A stretch of 64,000 bases of DNA. It comes from Bacilli bacterium (GTDB taxonomy: Bacteria > Bacillota_I > Bacilli_A > RF39 > UBA660). The notes under the pieces are model-generated. The model searched no databases, was not told the origin of the DNA, and worked only from the letters and a program-made list of their open reading frames with translations. Where the stretch lies: positions 1-64,000 of the forward strand of contig JAFQQQ010000009.1 of the NCBI GenBank assembly GCA_017410525.1. Reading direction: 5' to 3'. A program made the translations under genes and the position numbers. This document shows positions 27,257-34,622 of the stretch, piece after piece (position 1 is the first letter of the stretch; each line of letters starts with the position of its first letter).

Positions 27257-28516
27257 AAATTTATATTTTATATTACGTAACCAATTACTTATTTTCATTC
27301 TATTTAAGTAAATAATAAATCCTAATAATATAATTGTTAATAAAGAAATTAAACTTTTTAAAAATGTAGGTTTATTACTGTCTACGTTACTACCACTTAC
27401 CGTTTTTAAAATGTTTTTAGTAACACTATATATACCACCTTCATTTACTGTTGAATATCCACTTTTTAAATACTCTGAAGGATTAGAAGAATACTTTCCG
27501 CCGCTTATAAAACCACTATGTATATCTTTAAAAGATTCCGAAAAGAAAAACACATTTTTTCCTGCTTCACTTATAAAAGTACCATTTGAAAAACTCATAG
27601 AATAGATTAAACTGCTATTCCCTCTTCCAATATATTCATATATAACATGACTATTTTTACTTGTAAACTTACCATTACTGATATTTATTTGAATATCTCC
27701 TGCATATCCATTATTAGACTCTATTTGTATTGCAGTACCACTTGCTTTTATGCCGTTATTATATCCACCAGTAGGTGTTTTATCTATACCCGTAGCAGTT
27801 ACAGTAGCACCATTTATATTTAATATCCCTGACTTTATTCCTATTCCTGATTCTACACCAGTTATTTTTGCTTTTCCTATATAAAAATTTGAATAACCAG
27901 CTATATAAAGACCTGTTCCTGTTGAATTGATTTGTGCTCCATCTGAAATATTAATTACAGGATTGGATTCTTTATCTTTTATATTTCCATTTACATAAAC
28001 TCCTATCCCAGTATCTCCATCGACATCATCTACAGCATTTATCTTACCATCTAAGTAAACAACTACACCATATGATTTAGAGTTTTCATGACTTATAAAT
28101 ATTCCTGACCAGCCTTCTAAAGTGATATCTTTACCTACATGAACAGAACTATATTTATTATCATTTACATTATTACTACCAACAAGCATAACAGCACCAT
28201 ATTTAGGTTTTGATTCTTTTATCGTACCACTACCACTCAAATTTAAATATCCACCTTTTACTTCAAATACCTTTTCAGCCGCAACTATTGTCTTACCATT
28301 TAGATTTATATTTACTGTTTTATTAATTTGTAAAGTATTATCTAAAGTTACATCAGAAATGAGTGTTATTATATCATTACTACTTACATTTAAAATTGCT
28401 TCTTCTAAAGAAGAATAATATTTATCCCCTACTTTAGCCAAAGGAGTTATTCCGGCGTTTACTACTTTTGGAAGTATAAATAAACTTAATAATACAGTAA
28501 AAAATATTTTTTTCAT
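27245..28516 (-). CDS. Secreted, membrane-anchored beta-helix protein
   Basis: This 423-residue protein has a signal peptide (MKKIFFTVLLSLFILPKVVNA). After a YYSSLEEAILNVSSNDIITLISD motif, seen in Firmicutes surface proteins at the start of beta-helix repeats, comes a long stretch of short beta strands rich in Gly/Asn/Ser. The regular N-I-N-G pattern (KTVNINLNGKTI; SGILNINGATVTA) suggests a pectate-lyase-like right-handed helix. A membrane helix (about residues 390-408) and a Lys/Arg tail anchor the C-terminus. There is no LPxTG motif. It is likely displayed outside the cell for adhesion or glycan binding; no catalytic residues are evident. Confidence 0.78.
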   Translation of the reverse strand: MKKIFFTVLLSLFILPKVVNAGITPLAKVGDKYYSSLEEAILNVSSNDIITLISDVTLDNTLQINKTVNINLNGKTIVAAEKVFEVKGGYLNLSGSGTIKESKPKYGAVMLVGSNNVNDNKYSSVHVGKDITLEGWSGIFISHENSKSYGVVVYLDGKINAVDDVDGDTGIGVYVNGNIKDKESNPVINISDGAQINSTGTGLYIAGYSNFYIGKAKITGVESGIGIKSGILNINGATVTATGIDKTPTGGYNNGIKASGTAIQIESNNGYAGDIQINISNGKFTSKNSHVIYEYIGRGNSSLIYSMSFSNGTFISEAGKNVFFFSESFKDIHSGFISGGKYSSNPSEYLKSGYSTVNEGGIYSVTKNILKTVSGSNVDSNKPTFLKSLISLLTIILLGFIIYLNRMKISNWLRNIKYKFKKS

Positions 28517-28561
28517 TGTCCACCTCCTTACATTTTATTCACTCAACATTTTTTTATAAAC

Positions 28562-28592
28562 AAAAAAGAAAATAATTTTTTATTATTTTCTT
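28562..28592 (-). terminator. Terminator of the HEPN gene
   Basis: An 11-bp stem AAGAAAATAAT/ATTATTTTCTT touches the stop codon and is followed by six T residues on the minus strand. Confidence 0.8.
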
Positions 28593-30126
28593 ACTTATTT
28601 TTACTTAAAGTTTTAGATTCTTCTTTTTTATAACATTTACTTGGAATAAATGCTTCTGAATTTAAGAATTTTTCATATTTAATAAGAGGTAATACTATTA
28701 CTCTAACTGTACCTTTTTTAGGATCTACATCGCTTAATTCTATCATAGGCTCTAAAGTAAGTGGTGATGTGTATGTTCTTATATTTCCATGTGCTAAACT
28801 ATCTCTTACTACTTCACAAATAATTTTATTCCATATTTCTTTATCTTCAGTAAGTATACCCCTACTCTTTTCTTTTTCAAAACTTTTCATATAGTAATTT
28901 TCAGTTATTGGAGTTCTATCTTCATTATCTGAATATAAATATATATCTGGATCATCAATATCAAAATTCACTTTACTATAATCAACTTCATCAAAATTAT
29001 TATTTTGTAAACGATACATTAACAAATATGATTTTAATACCATTAAAGCAGGATAACAAGAATCTATACCAAATTCATCACCATCAAAAAAACTTACCAT
29101 AAAACTAGGATTATTTATTGAAGTATACAAATACCAAAAATGACTCATCCAGTTACTAATTTCTGTTTTAGGATTTAATTCATATTTTAAATGAGTACTT
29201 ATAATCCCACTTTGTATTGAATAATCAAATTTATAAAAATATTCTCCATATACACTTTCTATATATCTTATTAAATCCACAACATGTTCAACTTTAATTT
29301 TCATAGTTTCCCATTTTATGTCATCAACACTATTAATATTTTTTAATTTATTAATAAATTTATCCAGATCTACTTTAGATTCTTCATCAGCAGATTCTTT
29401 TAGGAAAAGTTCTGGACTCTCTATTCCTAATGTTTGTAAATTTTTATAAGTTATTTTATTAATCGTAGTTAAAATTAAATATTTAATTAAAGTATCTTGG
29501 TCTGGTATCTGAATTTGCGGCACATCAAACGTATACATAGCTTCACTAAGACCTAAAGCATCTATATTTCCAAAATATTCAAATACAAACATTTGAAATT
29601 GCATATTAAATAATTCTGATTCATAATAACTTTTTGTTTTTAAATGGGCAAAAGGTATAAAAGGATTTTCTTCATCAATATAGAAATTACTATGTAATAA
29701 AGAATTACGAACTCTCCTTAGATAATCTATATTTTCTTTATCAGTATTTGGATTTGTTTTAATACTCAACCAATTATCAAAATCAGTAGATACTACTTTT
29801 GAATCAAAAAAATTTTCCAATCTTAATTTTTGTTCATTAGTTAATGAAAGTTTAGATAAATCTAATTCATTATTATTCTTTTTATACTCTATTATCTTAC
29901 CAGTATTTTCTATTGCTTCTTTATTTAGACCTAGTAAAGCAATCATAATAGTAAACATAATATTATTAAATTCTGATTGCGTTATTTTAGGATTAGAATA
30001 ATATTTATTCATTAATTCTTGTCTAAATTTCAAAGTATCTTCTTTTCTATAACCATTTTTATATACTTCAATTAACCTATTTATAGCATTATATGATCTA
30101 CGATAATATCTTTCATATACATCCAT
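28591..30126 (-). CDS. Large protein with two HEPN-type RxxxxH motifs
   Basis: I do not know this 511-residue family. It is soluble and helical, with no other recognisable domain. Two separate segments match the HEPN ribonuclease motif R(N/D/H)xxxH: RNSLLH at residues 140-145 (after NIDYLRRV) and RDSLAHG at 441-447 (after WNKIICEVV). HEPN domains supply RNase activity in many toxins, abortive-infection proteins and Cas13; some are non-catalytic. It has its own promoter (TTGATT-N17-TATAAT) and terminator. A 93-nt RNA gene lies directly upstream in the same direction. GAAGGGGTG precedes the ATG. Confidence 0.72.
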   Translation of the reverse strand: MDVYERYYRRSYNAINRLIEVYKNGYRKEDTLKFRQELMNKYYSNPKITQSEFNNIMFTIMIALLGLNKEAIENTGKIIEYKKNNNELDLSKLSLTNEQKLRLENFFDSKVVSTDFDNWLSIKTNPNTDKENIDYLRRVRNSLLHSNFYIDEENPFIPFAHLKTKSYYESELFNMQFQMFVFEYFGNIDALGLSEAMYTFDVPQIQIPDQDTLIKYLILTTINKITYKNLQTLGIESPELFLKESADEESKVDLDKFINKLKNINSVDDIKWETMKIKVEHVVDLIRYIESVYGEYFYKFDYSIQSGIISTHLKYELNPKTEISNWMSHFWYLYTSINNPSFMVSFFDGDEFGIDSCYPALMVLKSYLLMYRLQNNNFDEVDYSKVNFDIDDPDIYLYSDNEDRTPITENYYMKSFEKEKSRGILTEDKEIWNKIICEVVRDSLAHGNIRTYTSPLTLEPMIELSDVDPKKGTVRVIVLPLIKYEKFLNSEAFIPSKCYKKEESKTLSKNK

Positions 30127-30152
30127 ATAAACACCCCTTCAATCGATGGTGT

Positions 30153-30181
30153 ATTATAGCACAAATATTAAAATAAATCAA
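30153..30181 (-). promoter_or_regulatory. Promoter of the HEPN gene
   Basis: A TTGATT -35 and a TATAAT -10 are separated by 17 bases. They lie between the small-RNA terminator and the HEPN start codon, so the protein gene can be transcribed separately. Confidence 0.65.
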
Positions 30182-30188
30182 AATAAAC

Positions 30189-30281
30189 AAAAAATGAGGC
30201 CTTTCGGCCTCTTCAGGGGGTTTTGGTTGTGTGTCCTTCACATATAAGCTTCGTAAAGAACACGTGGTATGTTACCATACC
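30189..30281 (-). ncRNA. Unidentified ~93-nt structured small RNA
   Basis: No reading frame fits here, but there is a full transcription unit. From the promoter onward it shows GGTATG-GTAA-CATACC (6-bp stem, GNRA-type loop), GTGTTCTT paired with AAGGACAC (8-bp stem), a single-stranded AACCAAAACCCCCTGAAG, and the terminator stem GAGGCC-GAAA-GGCCTC followed by ATTTTTT. It lacks the conserved core of SRP RNA and is too short for 6S or RNase P RNA. The C-rich stretch could pair with ribosome sites, as in other Firmicute small RNAs. It lies between recG and the HEPN gene. Confidence 0.7.
30196..30211 (-). terminator. Terminator of the small RNA
   Basis: The stem GAGGCC/GGCCTC has a GAAA tetraloop and is followed by A and six T residues on the minus strand. 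It is unusually GC-rich for this window. Confidence 0.9.
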
Positions 30282-30287
30282 ATTATA

Positions 30288-30316
30288 AGTATAGAATATT
30301 TTTTTTAATTAGTCAA
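30288..30316 (-). promoter_or_regulatory. Promoter of the 30.2-kb small RNA
   Basis: A TTGACT -35 and a TATACT -10 with exact 17-base spacing lie directly after the recG stop. The predicted start is near 30281. Confidence 0.75.
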
Positions 30317-30320
30317 TATG

Positions 30321-32303
30321 TTAATCTAAATTTACTGAACTATTAAGTAAAGTTATTAAATTAGAATAATTGTTAATATTGCCTGATTCCAGCAATTCAT
30401 TTGAATCTTCTTTAGCTTTAAGTAATATATTAAAATCTGTTTTAAAATCAGCAAGTCTAAAGTTCATATCTCCACTTTGTCTTACTCCAAACAAATCTCC
30501 ACTACCTCTAAGTTTAAAGTCCTCTTCACTAATCTTAAAACCATCTATAGTTTGTGTCATTATATTAAGCCTTTCTGCTTCTCTATCACTTATAAGCACA
30601 CAATAACTTTGTAAATCATTTCTGCCTACTCTGCCTCTTAATTGGTGTAATTGAGATAGCCCAAATCTATATGCATCAAATATAACTATCATAGTAGCAT
30701 TCTTAACATCTACCCCCACTTCTATAACAGTTGTACTAATCAGTATAGAAATATCTCCCTTTTTAAAATTTTCCATTACTTTATCTTTTTCAGTCTTTTC
30801 CATCTTACCATGCATTACACCTATTTTACACACTTTACCAAAAGCACTTGTCATTTTTTCTTCTAGTTTATTTACATTCTCCAAATCTATTTTATCAGAC
30901 TCTTCTATTAAAGGCGCTATTACATATATTTGATGTTTTTCTTTTATTTCTTTATACATTAACTCTAGTACATCTTTTATATTATTATTACTTTTTAAAC
31001 TAGTAATAATCTCTTTTCTACCGCTTGGCATTGTCTTAATACTAGACACATCCATATCTCCATAAATAGTTAAAGCATAAGTTCTAGGTATAGGTGTTGC
31101 ACTTAAATAAAGTATATCGGGAGTTATTCCTTTATTCTTTAAATTACTTCTTTGATTTACACCAAAACGGTGTTGCTCATCTGTTATAACTAAACCTAAA
31201 TTATTATAGTTTACATCCTCACTTATTAAAGCATGAGTACCTATAATTATATCTATTTCTTTATTCTCTAACTTTTTATAAATAGTTTTCTTTTCGCTAA
31301 CTTTTAAATTGCCTGTAAGTAGTTCTATATTTATATCACAATCCTTAAATATGCTTTTTAAGTTTAACAAGTGTTGATTGGCAAGTACTTCTGTAGGTGC
31401 CATAAGTGCTCCTTGATATCCACTTAAATAGTTAATATATAAAGCAATGATTGCTACTATAGTTTTCCCACTTCCTACATCACCTTGTACTAATCTATTC
31501 ATCCTATTAGCACTATTTAAGTCTTCATATATCTTATCTACAGCGTTCATTTGGTCTGTAGTTAATTTAAACGGTAATTTATTTATAAATTCCATTACTA
31601 AAGATTTATCTACATGTCTTTTTAATCCTATTTTATTCTTCTTATTCTTTTTTAAACTATTCATCTTTAACATAAATAAAAATAATTCTTCATATTTTAA
31701 ATATGCTTTAGCTTTTTTTAAATCTAATTCATTTTTAGGATTATGAATATTTATTACTGCATCTTCTTTTTCAATTAACTTATATTTTTCTTTTAAATAT
31801 TCAGGTACATACTCTTGTACTTGATAATCATCAATACTATTTATATATCCCCTTATTTGATTACTACTAATCCCACCTATTTGGTGATATATAGGTTCAA
31901 TTACAGGAATATCAGGTAATTTACTAAATCTAATATCAGAGGCTACTATAGTATTATGAGTTTTATCAAACTTACCAATTAAAGTTAAAGTAACTCCTGG
32001 ATTTATTTTGCTTTTTAAAAATCCCCTATTAAATATAACTACATTCATTAAATAATTACCGGTATTAAATTTAAATGACATTTTATTCATCTTTTTATTA
32101 AAGAAAAATAAACTAGGTTTACTTTCTACTATACCATCTATAATTATTTTATCATCTTGAAATAATTCTTCTATATTACTTCTTTTTATTACATCATATC
32201 TAAAAGGATAATAACTAATTAAATCTTTTGTAGTCATTATCCCATTATTCTTTAATATATTTTCTGTTTTAGGACCTATTCCTTTTAAAGTTCCTATATC
32301 CAT
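30321..32303 (-). CDS. recG: ATP-dependent DNA helicase RecG
   Basis: This 660-residue RecG has an N-terminal wedge/OB domain. Helicase motifs are I (GDVGSGKTIVA), II (TDEQHRFG, a DEQH box), III (LSATPIPRT), V and VI (ISTTVIEVGVDVKNA; QLRGRVGR), and the C-terminal RecG motif is present (DFKLRGSGDLFGVRQSG). It reverses stalled forks and branch-migrates Holliday junctions. AGGTGATTTT precedes the ATG. A putative export protein gene lies 8 bases upstream, likely in the same operon. Confidence 0.98.
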   Translation of the reverse strand: MDIGTLKGIGPKTENILKNNGIMTTKDLISYYPFRYDVIKRSNIEELFQDDKIIIDGIVESKPSLFFFNKKMNKMSFKFNTGNYLMNVVIFNRGFLKSKINPGVTLTLIGKFDKTHNTIVASDIRFSKLPDIPVIEPIYHQIGGISSNQIRGYINSIDDYQVQEYVPEYLKEKYKLIEKEDAVINIHNPKNELDLKKAKAYLKYEELFLFMLKMNSLKKNKKNKIGLKRHVDKSLVMEFINKLPFKLTTDQMNAVDKIYEDLNSANRMNRLVQGDVGSGKTIVAIIALYINYLSGYQGALMAPTEVLANQHLLNLKSIFKDCDINIELLTGNLKVSEKKTIYKKLENKEIDIIIGTHALISEDVNYNNLGLVITDEQHRFGVNQRSNLKNKGITPDILYLSATPIPRTYALTIYGDMDVSSIKTMPSGRKEIITSLKSNNNIKDVLELMYKEIKEKHQIYVIAPLIEESDKIDLENVNKLEEKMTSAFGKVCKIGVMHGKMEKTEKDKVMENFKKGDISILISTTVIEVGVDVKNATMIVIFDAYRFGLSQLHQLRGRVGRNDLQSYCVLISDREAERLNIMTQTIDGFKISEEDFKLRGSGDLFGVRQSGDMNFRLADFKTDFNILLKAKEDSNELLESGNINNYSNLITLLNSSVNLD

Positions 32304-32311
32304 AAAATCAC

Positions 32312-32830
32312 CTATATTATATTAGATAAAATACCAAATGATATTAACATCATTATTACGGATGCGATAAATACACCTAGTAATGCGGCAAGAAATGATT
32401 TTTTCTTATCCATTTCAAGTACAGCAGCTATTAAGCATCCTGTCCAAGCACCCGTTCCAGGTAAAGGTATACCTACAAAAAGCACTAATCCCCAATAACC
32501 ATATTTTTCTATTTGGCCTTTATGTTTATCTATTTTTTTGTCTAACCATTTAGCTATACCATTAATTTTATTGCTTTTATTATTTCTCATAGAGTTTAAT
32601 ATTTTATTTATTAACCATAGTATAAATGGGATCGGTAATATGTTTCCTATCATACAAATTAAATAACTAATCCAAGGATTCATACCAAATAATGAAGCAG
32701 CAATCAAACCACCTCTAAGTTCTAGTATAGGACACATTGATATTATAAATACTATTATTTCTTTCATAAAAGGTACTGCAATAAAGCTACCTAAACTTTC
32801 TACTATAAAATTAACTATTTTCTCTGACAT
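32312..32830 (-). CDS. Small multidrug-export-family membrane protein (PF06695 type)
   Basis: This 172-residue membrane protein has about five helices. It carries the family features MCPILELRGGLIAASLFGMNPW and GIPLPGTGAWTGCLIAAVLEM, with a charged cytoplasmic loop between (KKIDKHKGQIEKYG). The family was named as putative small multidrug exporters, but transport is not well shown; the fold is related to DedA-like proteins. The start at 32830 has AGGAGTGATACT upstream. It probably heads the recG operon. Confidence 0.87.
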   Translation of the reverse strand: MSEKIVNFIVESLGSFIAVPFMKEIIVFIISMCPILELRGGLIAASLFGMNPWISYLICMIGNILPIPFILWLINKILNSMRNNKSNKINGIAKWLDKKIDKHKGQIEKYGYWGLVLFVGIPLPGTGAWTGCLIAAVLEMDKKKSFLAALLGVFIASVIMMLISFGILSNII

Positions 32831-32913
32831 AGTATCACTCCTATATAAGTATATCATATTTTATACTAAATTTATAATAATCTAAACTTTTTTTATTTTT
32901 TTAAGAAAAAGTG

Positions 32914-32942
32914 TTGACAAAAGAACTTTTTTGGATTAGTAT
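32914..32942 (+). promoter_or_regulatory. Promoter of the 33.0-kb small RNA
   Basis: A perfect TTGACA -35 and a TAGTAT -10 with 17-base spacing lie on the plus strand, against the direction of both neighbouring genes. Confidence 0.7.
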
Positions 32943-32948
32943 ATTAAG

Positions 32949-33043
32949 TACCAATTCGGAATTAGGCGAATTGGTGCTAGTATCACACTAGCCAACCCCT
33001 TTTTATTCTTTTATAGAAACTGCTCAGGGGGCAGTTTCTTTTT
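32949..33043 (+). ncRNA. Unidentified ~95-nt structured RNA with a possible pseudoknot
   Basis: Three stems follow in order. ACCAATTCG/CGAATTGGT has 9 bp (32950-32975). GCTAGT/ACTAGC has 6 bp (32976-32992). GAAACTGC/GCAGTTTC has 8 bp (33016-33038) and is followed by five T, so it serves as terminator. The terminator loop TCAGGGG can pair with CCCCT at 32996-33000, giving a 5-bp pseudoknot. No convincing ORF exists and no gene follows in this direction, so it is a free RNA, not a leader. I cannot match it to a known family. Confidence 0.75.
33016..33043 (+). terminator. Terminator of the 33.0-kb small RNA
   Basis: An 8-bp stem GAAACTGC/GCAGTTTC with a 7-base loop is followed by TTTTT on the plus strand. 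Confidence 0.88.
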
Positions 33044-33058
33044 GTTAATAAAAAAGAG

Positions 33059-34159
33059 TTAATCAATAAACTCTACTAATATATCATTAGAAACATATAT
33101 GTAATCTTTGTTTATATATATGTTTTTTTCATCTTCTAATAATTTATTTTCTTTTATTAGTTTATTAACTATATCCATTTCTTTTATATCTTTATTATAT
33201 TTATTTTTAAATATTTCTTTATTTATACCTTTAATCTTTCTAAGACCTAATATGAACTCATTTTCTATTGTTTCATTTAAATCAAGTTTATGTGATTCTT
33301 TTATGTATTCACCATTTAAATATTTATTTATGTTTCTAGTATTATCATATCTAATATTATCTATATAACCTGAAGCACCTAATCCGAACCCATAATAGTT
33401 ATCATTATTCCAATAAGTTAGGTTGTGTCTTGATTCATAACCAAGTGCACTAAAGTTACTTATTTCATAATGATTATATCCATTATCTTTTAACTTATTA
33501 CAAATATGTTTATACATTTCATAATCTAAATTATCATCGATATTTTTTATATTGTCAATATATAGTTTAGTATTAGGTTCTATTATTAAAGAATATGTGG
33601 ATATATGAGTTATATTTAATTTTAAAAACTCTTCTATATCACTATTTAATTCATCTAAGGTTTGGTTAGGTAAACCATATATTAAATCAATATTTATATT
33701 TTTAAATCCTATTTCTTTACAAACATTTATTTTATCTACTATTTCTTCTTTAGTATGTTTTCTATTTAAAAAATTTAAATATTTCTCATTAAAAGTTTGA
33801 ATACCTATGCTCAACCTATTAACACCATTTTCATAAAGTAATTTTAATTTATTTTTAGTAATATTCTCTATATTACATTCAAATGCAAATTCACACTCTT
33901 TATTTTTATTTAATATTTTTATTATATTAAATAATTTAGTTAATTGGTTTACATTTAAACAACTAGGAGTACCTCCGCCAATATAAATAGTATTTAATAT
34001 CTCATTTTTATATTTACTCTTTATTTCTTTTTCTAATGAATCTAAATATTTATCTATCCACTCATCATTCTTTAAAAATTTACAGAAATCACAATAACTA
34101 CAAATAGTATCACAAAAAGGGATATGGATATAAACACTTTTATTTTGTGAACTTACCAT
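33059..34159 (-). CDS. hemW: Heme chaperone HemW (radical SAM)
   Basis: This 366-residue radical-SAM protein begins SVYIHIPFCDTICSYCDFC, which gives the CxxxCxxC cluster plus the further Cys typical of HemW. It then shows YIGGGTPS, NRLSIGIQTFNEKYL and IDLIYGLPNQT. The C-terminal HemW domain is present (HYEISNFSALGYESRHNLTYW). HemW, once annotated as HemN, binds heme and is not the coproporphyrinogen oxidase. The ATG at 34159 is best placed after AAGGG; it overlaps the upstream regulator by 20 bases. The lepA-hemW proximity is conserved in Bacilli. Confidence 0.95.
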   Translation of the reverse strand: MVSSQNKSVYIHIPFCDTICSYCDFCKFLKNDEWIDKYLDSLEKEIKSKYKNEILNTIYIGGGTPSCLNVNQLTKLFNIIKILNKNKECEFAFECNIENITKNKLKLLYENGVNRLSIGIQTFNEKYLNFLNRKHTKEEIVDKINVCKEIGFKNINIDLIYGLPNQTLDELNSDIEEFLKLNITHISTYSLIIEPNTKLYIDNIKNIDDNLDYEMYKHICNKLKDNGYNHYEISNFSALGYESRHNLTYWNNDNYYGFGLGASGYIDNIRYDNTRNINKYLNGEYIKESHKLDLNETIENEFILGLRKIKGINKEIFKNKYNKDIKEMDIVNKLIKENKLLEDEKNIYINKDYIYVSNDILVEFID

Positions 34160-34622
34160 TTTCATCCCTTTTTTGTCCTTCAACGGTCATATTACTACCT
34201 AAGATTAAGTTTTCTCTGCTATTTATTTCTTGTATCTCTTTAATATCATTATATAAAGATTCGGATATTCTAAGTAATCTAGTTTCTAAATCTTCATTTA
34301 TAGCATTTATGGTTACACCCATGGAACTAGCAATTTCTTCTGCTGTAAAACCTTCCTTAATTAATTCTGCTGCTTTAAGAACTCTTTGCTTTACTATTTC
34401 ATCTGTTATTGTTTTAGGTTTGTTAGAATTTAACACGTTTTGAACTTTTAAGTACTTTTCAGAATCTATTCTAGGTAATAACTCATTCATTAATGTAGAT
34501 ACTGTGGCATTACTTATTTTAAAGTGTTCTGCAGTTTTTCTTGTAGATGAACTATTATCTATAATATAATTAGCTATTTCCTTAGTAATTTCTATTCTCT
34601 CTTCATCTGTAAACTTTGCCAT
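34140..34622 (-). CDS. Double-HTH regulator with SpoIIID-like repeats
   Basis: This 160-residue protein appears to be two copies of a SpoIIID-type DNA-binding unit. The first helix-turn-helix is at residues 27-51 (STRKTAEHFKISNATVSTLMNELLPRI), followed by the helix KYLKVQNVLNSNKP. The second is at 91-119 (GFTAEEIASSMGVTINAINEDLETRL), with a tail SRENLILGS that recalls the basic end of SpoIIID. SpoIIID itself is ~93 residues with one unit and acts in the mother cell. The start overlaps the lepA stop by one base (TAATG), and hemW overlaps its end. The family call is by eye. Confidence 0.65.
   Translation of the reverse strand: MAKFTDEERIEITKEIANYIIDNSSSTRKTAEHFKISNATVSTLMNELLPRIDSEKYLKVQNVLNSNKPKTITDEIVKQRVLKAAELIKEGFTAEEIASSMGVTINAINEDLETRLLRISESLYNDIKEIQEINSRENLILGSNMTVEGQKRDENGKFTK

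Noticed and set aside
30189-30281. SRP (4.5S/scRNA) RNA identity for the RNA beside the HEPN gene
   Set aside because: Size is right but the conserved GGAAGCAGCC-type core and long helix of SRP RNA are missing.
32949-33043. Riboswitch or T-box leader
   Set aside because: It ends in a terminator and the only downstream gene (hemW) lies on the opposite strand, so there is nothing for it to control in cis; no T-box sequence is present.
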